DNA of 64,000 nt from Mesorhizobium sp. AR07 (GCF_024746815.1 NZ_CP080525.1:2604001-2668000); one strand, 5' to 3'; shown: positions 26,065-35,184, counted from the first letter of the stretch. Notes: generated by a model not told the origin, from the letters alone. Numbers and translations are program-made.

Positions 26065-26688
26065 CTACATCTTCAGCTTGAGGCTCTGCCAGAACTTGTC
26101 GATCAGCGGCTTTTCGGTCGCCGCATCCTCACCGGCAACACGCGTGATGAACAACAGCCCCTGATCGGCAAGGCCGAAGCCGACAATCTCGAAATCGGCA
26201 GTGTCGGTGCGTGTCTTCACCGTGGCTGTGATGCCGGTCAGTTCCTTGCCGTCGGCGAGCTTGCGCGCCGTCGGTGCCTGCGTCAACTCAGCACCGGCCT
26301 GCACCGATTCCTTGGTCATCTCCTGCAGCATCAGCTGATTGAGCGACACCGGATTCATCTTGCCGTATTCCTGCACGACGACGATCGTGCCCAGCGCCGA
26401 TGCCATCAGATACTGCGTGATGTTCTCGCCGAGATCGGTCTTGGTCACCGAAATATTGCTCGAATGTACGAAGGAGAAACGGCCGCCGGAAAAAGTGGCG
26501 AAGTCGTTACGCTCGAGCGTCACCTTGCTTTGCTTGCCGCCGGGCAGCGTCACATCTGTGCTTTCGCCGGGATCGATATCGACCGTCACGCCGTCGATGG
26601 TCAGCCTGAAAGCCTTGAGATCCTCGGCACCGGCCGGTCCAGCGCACAGCGCGATGAGGGTGAGTGCCGCCGCCGATACCATCCGCAT
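26065..26688 (-). CDS. Exported protein of unknown function
   Basis: A 207-residue protein with a clear Sec signal peptide (MRMVSAAALTLIALCAGPAG, cleavage after AGA). The mature part starts EDLKAFRLTIDGVTVDIDPG and has an alternating beta pattern, ending TADFEIVGFGLADQGLLFI and LIDKFWQSLKLKM, reminiscent of small lipoprotein or secretin-pilotin-like beta sandwiches. No family recognised. Probably periplasmic. It lies downstream of, and in the same direction as, the FAD oxidoreductase gene, separated from it by repeat copy 5. Confidence 0.65.
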   Translation of the reverse strand: MRMVSAAALTLIALCAGPAGAEDLKAFRLTIDGVTVDIDPGESTDVTLPGGKQSKVTLERNDFATFSGGRFSFVHSSNISVTKTDLGENITQYLMASALGTIVVVQEYGKMNPVSLNQLMLQEMTKESVQAGAELTQAPTARKLADGKELTGITATVKTRTDTADFEIVGFGLADQGLLFITRVAGEDAATEKPLIDKFWQSLKLKM

Positions 26689-26712
26689 GGTTGTTCTCCT
26701 GCTCTATTCCTG

Positions 26713-26783
26713 AGCAGTTCCCTAGGGAAAGCGCTGCGCGCTTTTCCCGGGGAAAACCGCTTCACACTTTTCCTGGAACTGCT
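26713..26783. repeat. Palindromic GGTTTT-family repeat, copy 5 (reverse orientation)
   Basis: AGCAGTTCC (26713-26721) is mirrored by GGAACTGCT (26775-26783). Inside lies GGAAAACCGCTTCACACTTT, the reverse complement of the AAAGTGTGAA..GGTTTTCC core of copies 7 and 10, plus an extra AGCGCTGCGCGCTTTTCC hairpin. Confidence 0.75.
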
Positions 26784-26787
26784 TCCG

Positions 26788-28407
26788 CTACACCACTCCG
26801 CTCAGCGCCTTGATGGCACGGTAGAAGGTCGAGGAAAACAGTTCCGTCGGGTCATATTGCCGTTTCGAGGCCAGGAAGGCCGGCAATTCGGGATAGGATG
26901 CCAGCAATTCACTGGCGGTAAAATGCAGCTGGTAGGGCAGGAAGAACCGCCCGCCATGCTTGATCGTCACATCGATCAGCGCCCGTGTCAGCGCCCGCAT
27001 CCTGGCAGTGCCGTCGGCATCGGTCGGTTGGTTGATGTAGAGCACCAGCGAATAGGCCGGCTCCGGCGCGTAGGTCAGCGCCACATCCTCCTTGTGGACG
27101 ATGCGCACCGAGGCGTTGAGCACCGGCAGTGTCTGGTTGCACAGGATCTCGCGCGCCTCCGCGATAAACTCGATATAGACGGCGCGCGGGATGAAATACT
27201 CGTGCAGGATGTCGGTCTCGTCAGGCAGATCGTTGAACAGATACGGCACCGAATCGTGCATCGGGTTGTTGCGGGTGACAAGGCAGGCCTCGCCCTCGGC
27301 CATGGCTGAGCTACGCGCCACCGTGCAGCTCTCGAATTTCGGCTCCAGCGTCTTTTCGGTGAACCATTTCAGCTCCTGGAACAGGCTGCCCCATTTCGCC
27401 AGATTGATGATCACCCGCTTCAGCCCGACCGAGCCCGGCTCGCCGATCCCGGGCTGATCGGCCGGCTGATCGGCCACCTTGTCATAGCGATAGACGATCA
27501 TGTCCTCGAGGAAATTGCCCGGCGCCGTCGACAGATGGCCGTAGAACAGCCCGATCTCCTTGTTCGGCTCCAGCATCTCGGCAAAGAATTTCGGGAAATC
27601 GTCCGATTTGATGATCTCGCGCGAGGTCCGGTAGACGACGTTGTCGACGATATCGAGCGTTGCCTCCAGCACCACCCCGAACAGGCCGTAGCCGCCAACG
27701 ACGTGGCGGAACAGGTCGGCGTTCTCGCTTGGTGAGCAGGTCGTCACCGAACCGTCAGCCAGCATCACCCGCATCGAGCGGATCGAACCCGCCACCGAAC
27801 TCGCCTGATGATCCATACCATGCGCGTTGACCGACAGCGAACCGCCGACCGAGAAGATATCGGTCGACTGCATCGCCTTCACCGCGAAGCGCGGATGCAA
27901 GAGGGTCTGGATGTCTTGCCAGCGCGCGCCCGGCTGCAAGGTCATGGTCTTGGCCGCCGCGTCGACGGTCACCTTGTTGAAATTTCTGAGATCGAGCACC
28001 AGCGCGTTATCGTCGAAGGCATGCCCGCCCATCGAATGGCGGATGGCGGCCAGCGACACTTTCAAGCCGTTGGCGCGCGCTAAGACCAGCGCTTTGGCGA
28101 TGTGCTCTTCCTTGCTGACCTCGACCACGCCGTAGACCGGTGTCATTGAAAGGCCACTGGCATCGTTGATGTCGCCGCCTTTTGCAGACCAGGGCAGCGA
28201 AGAATCGAAGGCTGGTGCGTTCTCCAGGGGTTTCAGCGGCAGCACGATGCCGTCGATATCGGCGATGCGTCCGGCGTTCTTCGGTCCCGAAGGCCCGCGC
28301 GCCAGCCGCGCCACCGTCGTGCCGCCCCACAGCACCGCGCCGCCGACGACAGCCGCACCCAGCAGCAATCGCCGCGACAGGCGAAACCCTTTTTGTGCCT
28401 CGGCCAT
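26788..28407 (-). CDS. Exported FAD-linked oxidoreductase (VAO/FAD_binding_4 type)
   Basis: A 539-residue protein. The N-terminus KGFRLSRRLLLGAAVVGGAV is a twin-arginine-like signal or anchor. The FAD domain (about residues 75-260) has VVEVSKEEHIAKALVLARA, SLAAIRHSMGGHAF (the His-containing loop that often binds FAD covalently) and GGSLSVNAHGMDHQASSV. The C-terminal half is a substrate domain ending in RQYDPTELFSSTFYRAI. It probably oxidises an alcohol or lactone in the periplasm; the substrate is unknown. ATG at 28407 is preceded by CGACGGGGGATATTC, better than the upstream start at 28467. Confidence 0.82.
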   Translation of the reverse strand: MAEAQKGFRLSRRLLLGAAVVGGAVLWGGTTVARLARGPSGPKNAGRIADIDGIVLPLKPLENAPAFDSSLPWSAKGGDINDASGLSMTPVYGVVEVSKEEHIAKALVLARANGLKVSLAAIRHSMGGHAFDDNALVLDLRNFNKVTVDAAAKTMTLQPGARWQDIQTLLHPRFAVKAMQSTDIFSVGGSLSVNAHGMDHQASSVAGSIRSMRVMLADGSVTTCSPSENADLFRHVVGGYGLFGVVLEATLDIVDNVVYRTSREIIKSDDFPKFFAEMLEPNKEIGLFYGHLSTAPGNFLEDMIVYRYDKVADQPADQPGIGEPGSVGLKRVIINLAKWGSLFQELKWFTEKTLEPKFESCTVARSSAMAEGEACLVTRNNPMHDSVPYLFNDLPDETDILHEYFIPRAVYIEFIAEAREILCNQTLPVLNASVRIVHKEDVALTYAPEPAYSLVLYINQPTDADGTARMRALTRALIDVTIKHGGRFFLPYQLHFTASELLASYPELPAFLASKRQYDPTELFSSTFYRAIKALSGVV

Positions 28408-28548
28408 GAATATCCCCCGTCGACCAAGGGATAGCGCGGCACTTTGGCAAAAACCATAGCGGCGCATGGCGGAGCCGAGGCGCTGTTACGGCATCAAGGC
28501 GGCGGATGTGGAAATTGAGCCGTCACAAGGGCGATTTCGGAGGATTGC

Positions 28549-28706
28549 GCCGCCCCTCATCCGCCTGCCGGCACCTTCTCCCCGTACGTACGGGGAGAAG
28601 GGACGTGCTCCATCGCTGGCGACCCCTCTCCCCGTTCTTCACGGGGGTCCGAAGGACGGGCGAGACAAGTGGCTCGCCCGGGAACGGGTAAGGGTGAGGG
28701 GCAGCG
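28549..28706. repeat. MITE-like intergenic element with a perfect 28-base palindrome
   Basis: The outer arms CCGCCCCTCATCC and AAGGGTGAGGGGCAGC are inverted. Inside, CCTTCTCCCCGTAC (28574-28587) is followed directly by its reverse complement to 28601, and a second CTCTCCCCGTTC hairpin lies near 28627. It fills most of the 28408-28731 gap; no gene was seen there. Confidence 0.7.
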
Positions 28707-28731
28707 CCAACGCTGAGAAATTGCGTTGCCG

Positions 28732-28974
28732 CTACGAGGCCTTCTTGATCGACGTCACCATGCCGGTCTTGTCATCGACGGTCACCGCCACCTTGGCGCC
28801 GACCTTCAGTTTCCCGATCGCCGCTTCCGGCGACAATTGGTAGATCTTGCCGTCGTCGAGGGTGATCGACTTGGTCGTCGGGTCGACCGCCTGGATGGTG
28901 CCCTGAACGGTCGCGGCATAGGCGGTGCCCAGGAAGGCGAGCAGAGCGGCGGTGGTTACGAGGGTCTTTTTCAT
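28732..28974 (-). CDS. DUF1344 small exported protein
   Basis: An 80-residue protein with a signal peptide (MKKTLVTTAALLAFLGTAYA) and a small beta-barrel-like mature part: ATVQGTIQAVDPTTKSITLD, DGKIYQLSPEAAIGKLKVG, KVAVTVDDKTG. This is the pattern of the rhizobial DUF1344 family, predicted to be periplasmic; its function is unknown. The start at 28974 is chosen because the signal peptide begins there, although the frame is open further upstream. A MITE-like repeat follows directly downstream. Confidence 0.8.
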   Translation of the reverse strand: MKKTLVTTAALLAFLGTAYAATVQGTIQAVDPTTKSITLDDGKIYQLSPEAAIGKLKVGAKVAVTVDDKTGMVTSIKKAS

Positions 28975-29417
28975 TCGGTAGCACTCCGTGCTGTTTCGGT
29001 TTTTCGGGCTGCATCTTTGAGAAACGACAGCACCGAACGGCCTGAAACTGGAACGGAAAGCTTGGCCTGCGCAAATCACGTTGAGTGAATTTTCGCAAAC
29101 AATATCATAGGCTTAATTCCGACACATTGCTTATGGTGGGCGCGATTTCCAATCGCTTCGGTCTTCCCTAAAACGCATTTCTTTCCACGAAAAGAGTCAT
29201 TTGGCCGATTGCGGCGGGCAGCTTTCGACCACCATGCAGCCGCCGCAATCCACCTCGGGCGACATCACGGAACAGACTGCTGACCGGTCATCGGTACAAA
29301 TTTTGTTTCATGGATCAGCTGAAACCGCTGCTCCGAAGAGAATGAATATCGCGCTCCGGTTGAAAATTCGAAACGGATGCATGATGGTATCAGCCGTCAT
29401 GAAGGGGGCCGTCATCC
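28975..29417. other. Gene-free divergent region
   Basis: 443 bases between two divergent genes. No gene, repeat of the families found elsewhere, or strong dyad was recognised. It presumably holds the two promoters; no consensus -35/-10 pair was convincing. Confidence 0.4.
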
Positions 29418-29912
29418 ATGAAGCTTGCAGTCCGGACCATGATATCCCTGATGCTGGCGCTTGCTCCAGGACTGGCTGGCGCACAAGGCGCGGATCCCGG
29501 CGACGACAAAACGGTTATCTTTACTCCCGGCGATCCCGACATGGCGGCAGCGACCGCGAAGGCGCTCGCCAGCCTGGATGAATTCCTGACTTTGTCCGAG
29601 GCTCCTCCCTCTGGGACAGACAGGTTCAAATTGAAGGTCAAGGTGCGGGACGGAAACGTCACCGAGCACTTCTGGGTCATACCGTTCCGTCGCACCGAGA
29701 CCGGCTTTGTCGGCATATTGGCGAACCAGCCGGAGGGAGTGCACAACGTCGTCCTCGGCCAGAATATAGAATTCACCAGGGACGATATTTCCGACTGGGG
29801 ATACACAAGCGACGGGCGTCAGGTCGGCAGCTTCACCGTTTGTGTGATGTTCAAGAAAATGTCGAAAGAAGAAGCAGACACCATGCGCGACAACTACGGC
29901 TTCGACTGCTGA
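29418..29912 (+). CDS. YegJ/DUF2314-like exported protein
   Basis: A 164-residue protein with a signal peptide (MISLMLALAPGLAGAQG). The mature part resembles DUF2314 (YegJ): FKLKVKVRDGNVTEHFWVIP, GFVGILANQPEGVHNVVLGQ, IEFTRDDISDWGYTSDGRQV, GSFTVCVMFKKM. The family has a small alpha+beta fold of unknown function. A final Cys pair (VCVMFKK and YGFDC) could form a disulphide in the periplasm. It converges on the DUF3137 gene, with 13 bases between the stops. Confidence 0.75.
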   Translation: MKLAVRTMISLMLALAPGLAGAQGADPGDDKTVIFTPGDPDMAAATAKALASLDEFLTLSEAPPSGTDRFKLKVKVRDGNVTEHFWVIPFRRTETGFVGILANQPEGVHNVVLGQNIEFTRDDISDWGYTSDGRQVGSFTVCVMFKKMSKEEADTMRDNYGFDC

Positions 29913-29925
29913 CAGCGAGGTCCGA

Positions 29926-30897
29926 TTAACCCATCTCGTCCCGCGCGCCGATCTTGCGCACAAGCGCCGCCGTCGCCAGCATGGCGCCCATGTCCGCTAT
30001 CATCGGCGCGACGTGCCTGGTGTAGTCGAGCGGCACCGAAATGTCCGGCAGCTCGAAGAAATTCTTCGTCTGCGGCAACAGCAGGAAGCCGTCGCTGCCA
30101 TTGAGGGCGACGCGGGCCGGGTCATCCGGCCAGGTTTCACCCAGCCATTTCAGCGCCTGCGCCAGCCGGCCGGTCACGAGTGGTCGCGCCGCCTCGACAT
30201 TGTCAGTACGGAATTCATAGGCGGCGTCGAGTTCAGGCACGCCGGATGACAATTCCTGCATCTTGTTGGCGAACATGCCGCGGAAGAAGCCGACGACGCC
30301 GTTGGCTCGCCGCGCCGCCACAAGTACCCCGGGAAACGGCTCGATCGTCTCGAAGGCGACAATGACGCCCTTGAAGCTTGTCGCCTTGTTCTTGGTTGCC
30401 GCCCCATCCCACAGATCCGCTTCATAAAGCTCGAACGGGAACCCTTCGTAGCGTCCGGATATGATGTCGTCGAAGCGGCTCATGGTGAAGCCGCCGACCG
30501 TCTCGCGCGGCAACCGGTCGAACGAACGCGGCGTCACGCCATGCTGGTAGCGCATATCCCTGATGAAGCCGAAGATGATCGGCAGCAGCGTTTCGCGGAA
30601 CGATTGCCGCAGCCGTCTCGCCGGCCTGATCGCCCGGAAGTAGAGCAGGATCGCCGCCACCAAAGCGATGACATAGAGAAACAGATGCGGCGTCGAGAAC
30701 CATTGCTCTTTGGGATCGGCGACCTTGTTGAACAGCCAGGCGACCAGCACCACGAACACCAGCACCAGCCCGACGAACAGCGGCATCCGCCAGCGCACTT
30801 GCCGGACCGCCGAGGCCCTCGCCGCTTCATAGGTCTCGATGTCTTTCCGGATGCCGGCGATATCAGCTTCATCAGGCATGAAATCCGCTGTTTCCAT
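29926..30897 (-). CDS. DUF3137 membrane protein
   Basis: A 323-residue protein with two N-terminal membrane segments (MPLFVGLVLVFVVLVAWLF and LFLYVIALVAAILLYF) followed by a soluble domain. Segments such as YQHGVTPRSFDRLPRE, GRYEGFPFELYEADLWDG and FKGVIVAFETIEPFPGVLVA fit DUF3137, a membrane family of unknown role found widely in proteobacteria. The domain should lie in the cytoplasm, given two transmembrane helices and a cytoplasmic start. ATG at 30897 follows GCGGGGGTGGCG. Confidence 0.8.
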   Translation of the reverse strand: METADFMPDEADIAGIRKDIETYEAARASAVRQVRWRMPLFVGLVLVFVVLVAWLFNKVADPKEQWFSTPHLFLYVIALVAAILLYFRAIRPARRLRQSFRETLLPIIFGFIRDMRYQHGVTPRSFDRLPRETVGGFTMSRFDDIISGRYEGFPFELYEADLWDGAATKNKATSFKGVIVAFETIEPFPGVLVAARRANGVVGFFRGMFANKMQELSSGVPELDAAYEFRTDNVEAARPLVTGRLAQALKWLGETWPDDPARVALNGSDGFLLLPQTKNFFELPDISVPLDYTRHVAPMIADMGAMLATAALVRKIGARDEMG

Positions 30898-30976
30898 CGC
30901 CACCCCCGCAAGCCGCCTCTGCCGGCGCATGATAGTCGGTTTTGTCGAAGCGGCGCCAGCCGGGTAGAGCGGTGAT

Positions 30977-31206
30977 CCCTTCTCCCCTTGCGGGGTGAGC
31001 CGCCGGTTCGCGAAGCGAATTCATCGTGCCGGTGGCACGATGAAAGGCGGCGAACGCCGGGACGCTGCGGAGCAGCGGGGACCCGGCAGGTGGATCGCTC
31101 GCCACCCGGCCCTTCGCAGGCTCAGGGCGTTCGAGGCTCGAAAAGCCAAGCAATTGGCTTTTCGTCCGCTGCGCGGACCGCCTCTCACTCCACAAGGGGA
31201 GAAGGG
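30977..31206. repeat. MITE-like 230-base element ending inside the CapA gene
   Basis: Perfect 14-base terminal inverted repeats CCCTTCTCCCCTTG (30977-30990) and CAAGGGGAGAAGGG (31193-31206). Internal hairpins include GTGCCGGTGGCAC near 31025 and AAAAGCCAA/TTGGCTTTT (31141-31162). Its right end forms the last codons and stop of the capA-like gene on the minus strand. Confidence 0.75.
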
Positions 31207-32243
31207 AAGATCGCCCTCAATCGGCCTTCGACCTTGCCACGCATTTCCCCCACCAACCCCTCCACCGGCAGCAGCCGTTCATGGTCTCCGGTGCGCAGCC
31301 GCACGAAGGGATGCAGCCGGTAAGACGCAATCGCGCCACGCGTATCGGCATCGGCACTGACATCGACGACGAATATTCCGCCGATACGCCCCGGCCATGG
31401 CTGGCGGGAAAGGGCGGTGCCGAGGAAATCGCCGAGGCCATAAGCGACGATCGTCTGGCCGATCCGCTCCACAGGCTGCAGGACATGGGCGTGATGGCCG
31501 GCGATCAGCCTGACGCCCTGCCCGGCCAGCCGCCTGGCCAGCGCCCGCGTTTCGGCGCGCGGAAAGTGCCGGAACTCCCAGTCCCAATGCGGCACCGCGC
31601 AGGTGAGATCGAAACCGGCATCGTGCGGCCAGCGCGCCGGATCGTACTCCGTCGACACGCGGCCGGCGAACAGCTCCGCGTCCGCATTGCGCCACAGCGT
31701 GAAGGCGGCAAAACCCAATGTCAGCGGCCCGGCTTTGACAGGTTCCACGGGACCATTGGCGGCCAAGCCGATGGTGCGGATGCCGAGCCGCTTCAGCGCC
31801 GCAACCGTCTCGTCGAAACCGGCGACGCCCTGGTCTAGCACATGGTTGTTGGCCAGCGACAGCACCAGCTTTTCGCGCGCGATACCCACCGCCGCCAACG
31901 CCTGGCTCAGAAATCGCTCGCTCATCGCATGATGCGTGCCGAACTTTGTCCCCAGCACGGCGCTTGGTCTGTCCACAACGGGGCTTTCGCAATTGCCGAT
32001 CACCAGGTCGGCAGCGCCGAGCAACGCCTTGATCGCCGGGTCGCAGTCCGGCGCGCCGCGGTTGGCCACCGCCGAGATGTCGCCGATAAAGGCAAGCCGC
32101 ACCGTCTGCTTCGGCGGCGCTGTCATCGTCGCCCCGGCCATCGGCGCGAAACCATTGGCATCGCCACCGAGCGAGGGCTTCAGAAAGCTCGGCAGCCAGG
32201 ACAGTTTGTAGGAAAGCGGATAGTTCGACACGCCCATGCCCAA
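31185..32243 (-). CDS. CapA-family phosphoesterase-like protein
   Basis: A 352-residue protein of the CapA/PgsA family (metallophosphatase-like fold) involved in poly-gamma-glutamate or capsule synthesis in some Gram-positives; in rhizobia its role is unclear. Motifs: RLAFIGDISAVANRGAP (metal site 1), LVIGNCESPV, LSLANNHVLDQGVAGFDET, and LIAGHHAHVLQPVER. No signal peptide is obvious, unlike PgsA. The last residues FPSPLVE and the stop are encoded by the right arm of a MITE-like repeat, so the native C-terminus may have been replaced. Confidence 0.82.
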   Translation of the reverse strand: MGMGVSNYPLSYKLSWLPSFLKPSLGGDANGFAPMAGATMTAPPKQTVRLAFIGDISAVANRGAPDCDPAIKALLGAADLVIGNCESPVVDRPSAVLGTKFGTHHAMSERFLSQALAAVGIAREKLVLSLANNHVLDQGVAGFDETVAALKRLGIRTIGLAANGPVEPVKAGPLTLGFAAFTLWRNADAELFAGRVSTEYDPARWPHDAGFDLTCAVPHWDWEFRHFPRAETRALARRLAGQGVRLIAGHHAHVLQPVERIGQTIVAYGLGDFLGTALSRQPWPGRIGGIFVVDVSADADTRGAIASYRLHPFVRLRTGDHERLLPVEGLVGEMRGKVEGRLRAIFPSPLVE

Positions 32244-32386
32244 TCGTTTGCCCTGTGTAGACTGTCCACCTCAAGGGTTGAAGCGCATCCGTTGACAATC
32301 GTGCGGCGATGGCGGTCTGCGCCGACAGGCGCGGCACCGCAAATGTGTGTATGGTCGCCGGCGCAACCAACGCATGGGAGGCAAAG

Positions 32387-33643
32387 ATGAACCGACTTTC
32401 GCGCCTGCTGGCATCTGCCTTCATTGTGCTTGTGCCTTTGTCTTCCGCTCGCGCCGCCATGCCCGAAGCCGCAACCGCGTTGTTCGAGGCCAAGACCGTG
32501 GCCGCGCGCGACAGCGCCCTGTCGACGCTGGAGGCAGCCGCGCCAAAAGATCCGGCGTCAGCCTACGCGGCCGGCGCCGGCGAATTCTTCACCGCGTTGG
32601 AGCTGCTGGCCAGTGGCCTGCACCGCCATGGCTTCGAAAGCCCGCGATCCTTCATGCTGCCCTTGATGCGACTGCCGGTGCCCGACAATCCCAATCCCGA
32701 GCCGCTGACCTATGAGCAGTTCCGCGCCATCCTGGTCGCCTTCCGCGACCGGCTGGAAAAATCCGCCGCTACGCTGGGCTCCGTGCCGGCCGATGCGGAC
32801 ATCGGCATGGTCATCGACCTCACCCATGTCGGCATCGACCTCAACGAGGATGGCACGATCGCGCCGGATGAAAGCATGGCCGCCATCATGGCCTCGCTGT
32901 CGCGCGGCGGCAGTGCACCGGATGTTGCAGCACCGGCTCTGACCTTCCGCTTCGACCGCGCCGACGGTTTCTGGCTGCAGGGCTATGCCGAATTCCTGAT
33001 GGCGCAGGCCGATTTCTGGCTGGCGCATGATTTCAGGAGCACCTTCGACGGCTCCTTCCACATGCTGTTCCCGCGCGCCAAGCTGCCGTTGCAGGATAGT
33101 CTCGTGCCGCCGAGCGACGACATGGGCAGCAGCATCTTCTCCTCGGAATGGCGCATCGCCGATTTCATCTCGCTGGTGCATCTGGTCAACTGGCCGGTGG
33201 TCGAACCCGAGCGCCGGCAAGCGGCGCGCCGCCACCTGCTCGAAATGATCCGGCTGTCGCGCGAGGACTGGAAGGCGATCCGCGCCGAGACCGACAATGA
33301 TCGCGAATGGCTGCCGGGACCACAGCAGAAAGGCGAGAACCCGCTCACCGGCCTCGAAGTCGGCGAGGAGCAGGTCGCGGCCTGGCTCGCCACCTTGACC
33401 ATGGCCGAGGATCTCCTGGAAGGCCGTGTGCTGCTGCCGCATTTCCGCATCACCGGCAAGGGCATCAACATGAAACGCTTCTTCGACGAGCCAAAGCCTT
33501 TCGACCTCGTGCTGTCGATCACCGGCCCGGGCATCGCGCCCTATCTCGAGAGCGGCAAGATTCTCTCCAGCGACGATTTCGACCAGATCCAGCGCCAGTT
33601 CGGCGGCGGTGGGTTTCTCACATTTGCGCTGTGGTTCAATTGA
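32387..33643 (+). CDS. Exported protein of unknown function
   Basis: A 418-residue protein with a Sec signal peptide (MNRLSRLLASAFIVLVPLSS, cleavage after ARA). The mature chain is mostly helical. A segment DLTHVGIDLNEDGTIAPDES looks like an EF-hand-like calcium loop (DLNEDGTIAPDE), so Ca2+ binding is possible. Other segments: FRFDRADGFWLQGYAEFLMA, FRSTFDGSFHMLFPRAKLP, FRITGKGINMKRFF. I do not recognise the family. ATG at 32387 follows GGGAGGCAAAG. It is divergent from the CapA gene and probably periplasmic. Confidence 0.7.
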   Translation: MNRLSRLLASAFIVLVPLSSARAAMPEAATALFEAKTVAARDSALSTLEAAAPKDPASAYAAGAGEFFTALELLASGLHRHGFESPRSFMLPLMRLPVPDNPNPEPLTYEQFRAILVAFRDRLEKSAATLGSVPADADIGMVIDLTHVGIDLNEDGTIAPDESMAAIMASLSRGGSAPDVAAPALTFRFDRADGFWLQGYAEFLMAQADFWLAHDFRSTFDGSFHMLFPRAKLPLQDSLVPPSDDMGSSIFSSEWRIADFISLVHLVNWPVVEPERRQAARRHLLEMIRLSREDWKAIRAETDNDREWLPGPQQKGENPLTGLEVGEEQVAAWLATLTMAEDLLEGRVLLPHFRITGKGINMKRFFDEPKPFDLVLSITGPGIAPYLESGKILSSDDFDQIQRQFGGGGFLTFALWFN

Positions 33644-33652
33644 CGAAAGCTT

Positions 33653-33817
33653 GGGTTCCTCGCCCCCATGAAATGGGGGAGAGGCGGCTCGGCGAAGCCG
33701 AGACGGAGAGGGGGATAAACTCAGCCTTCATAAATTGAGGGAAAGCCGCCAACGTCGCAGCCCCTCTCCGACCGCTTCGCGGCCACCTCTCCCCCATTTC
33801 ATGGGGGCGAGGAACCC
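33653..33817. repeat. MITE-like element with perfect 32-base inverted repeats
   Basis: Arms at 33653-33684 and 33786-33817 are exact reverse complements; each contains its own palindrome CCCCCATGAAATGGGGG. Between them lie the hairpin GGCTCGGCGAAGCCGAG and a GGAGAGGGGG/CCCCTCTCC pair. It lies directly after the stop of the gene ending at 33643, between convergent genes, and could act as a terminator. Confidence 0.85.
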
Positions 33818-33882
33818 CAGCCTTCCGAGGCCGAAGTCAACTCTGGCGGATGTCGCGACAAACGATTGGCTATCAACACCCC

Positions 33883-35082
33883 TTAAAAGATGGCCCCCTG
33901 ATAAAGCACCGCTTCCGCCTCCTGCGGCGCAAAACGGCGGGCCAGCGTGCGAAACGCGCTGTGCACGCCATCGCGATCGATGTTGCAGCTTCTGAGGTGC
34001 CGCACCGCCAGCGTCGGGTCGAAGGCGCTGCGGCCATGCATGACGCGCTGGTTGTCGAAGACCAGCACTTCGCCCGGCTGCAGCTGATGCTGGAACTGGT
34101 TTTGCGGATGGCAGATCAGCCGCGTCAGTTCGGCCAGTGCCTCGATCACGCCATCGATTTCATCCTCGGATGCCGTCTGCGGTGCCAGGCAGCGGTCGTT
34201 GTAGCGGATGCCGGTGACGGCCCCGGTGGCATCGAGGCTGATGACATGTGCCTCGGCGCTGAAGTACACCTCGCCCGCATGCTCGCGATGAAAGGTGACG
34301 CCGTGCCGCGTCAACACATCGAACAGGTCGGGCGTCCTGTTCCGCATCAGTTCGGCGACATGAAAGCCGTCGACCATTAGCGAGGTGCCGCCGCTGCCCG
34401 CACCCGTGTGGATGGCGTGGAAGAAGATGAAGCCCGGCGGCGCATAGCGGAACGGCTCGTCGGTATGCGGGATCTGCGCCCGCGCCGTCTCGCCCGCCAC
34501 CCGCGCATCCGGCCGCGAGATCAGATCGAACACCTTGCCATAGCTGGTTTCGCGGATCGGCCCGTAGCGGGCGGCGACCCGCACCGTGGCTTCCGTCTCG
34601 GCCGGAACCCCGGTCAGCATGGCGATGCCGTGATCGCGCAGCGCCCGTAGCGAATGAAACAGCGCTTCGTCATCCGCGACCACCGCATCGAAGGCGAAGC
34701 GGCCGAGCTTTGCAGACAGGTCGCTGCTCCACAATTGCGGCTGGAAACGAGCCGGGCCTGAACCAGCGCCGGCATGGCCAGCCAGGAAATCCGAACCGTA
34801 ACACGAGACGTGGCCGTCACCCCAGACGACACGCACCTCGCCCGCCGCGACATCGATTGAGCTGGCCCGAACACCAGCGGCAACATCGGCCGGCGTCAGC
34901 CATCTCTTGCCGGAAGCGGTGTCGCCGCATTGCTCGCATTCGCAGGCCAGCCGCAGCCAGCGCGTCGACAGCTTTCCCGTCCGGCCGACCGCCAGATCGA
35001 CGGCGACGCGCTCACCCTCGGAACGCATAGCGCGGATTGGCGCGGTAGAAACCGAGTGGCTTGGCTTTGGCGTGTCGAGCAT
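33883..35082 (-). CDS. Gamma-butyrobetaine hydroxylase-like 2-oxoglutarate dioxygenase
   Basis: A 399-residue Fe(II)/2-oxoglutarate oxygenase. The N-terminal domain (about residues 30-110) has the zinc-site Cys pattern CECEQCGD of the GBBH-like family. The TauD/TfdA domain follows, with the iron-binding HTD (QIPHTDEPFRYAPPG), the distal His (DNQRVMHGRSAF) and the 2-oxoglutarate Arg (AVRHLRSCNID). In eukaryotes and Pseudomonas this enzyme makes carnitine from gamma-butyrobetaine; the substrate here is inferred at family level only. ATG at 35082 follows AAAGGGCCACCACA. It is divergent from a LysR regulator. Confidence 0.85.
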   Translation of the reverse strand: MLDTPKPSHSVSTAPIRAMRSEGERVAVDLAVGRTGKLSTRWLRLACECEQCGDTASGKRWLTPADVAAGVRASSIDVAAGEVRVVWGDGHVSCYGSDFLAGHAGAGSGPARFQPQLWSSDLSAKLGRFAFDAVVADDEALFHSLRALRDHGIAMLTGVPAETEATVRVAARYGPIRETSYGKVFDLISRPDARVAGETARAQIPHTDEPFRYAPPGFIFFHAIHTGAGSGGTSLMVDGFHVAELMRNRTPDLFDVLTRHGVTFHREHAGEVYFSAEAHVISLDATGAVTGIRYNDRCLAPQTASEDEIDGVIEALAELTRLICHPQNQFQHQLQPGEVLVFDNQRVMHGRSAFDPTLAVRHLRSCNIDRDGVHSAFRTLARRFAPQEAEAVLYQGAIF

Positions 35083-35166
35083 TGTGGTGGCCCTTTGCGA
35101 TTGAATTTCCTGAACAAGCCTATGCCTGAGAAAATGCCGATTCAAACGAGTTCCTTTCGCCAGCTT

Positions 35167-35181
35167 TTGAGTTAATCTCAA
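35167..35181. promoter_or_regulatory. Dyad TTGAG-N5-CTCAA upstream of the LysR gene
   Basis: A perfect 15-base dyad (TTGAGTTAATCTCAA) ends three bases before the LysR start codon and lies 85 bases upstream of the divergent dioxygenase gene. This is the usual place and size for a LysR-type binding half-region; autoregulation is inferred. Confidence 0.5.
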
Positions 35182-35184
35182 TCC

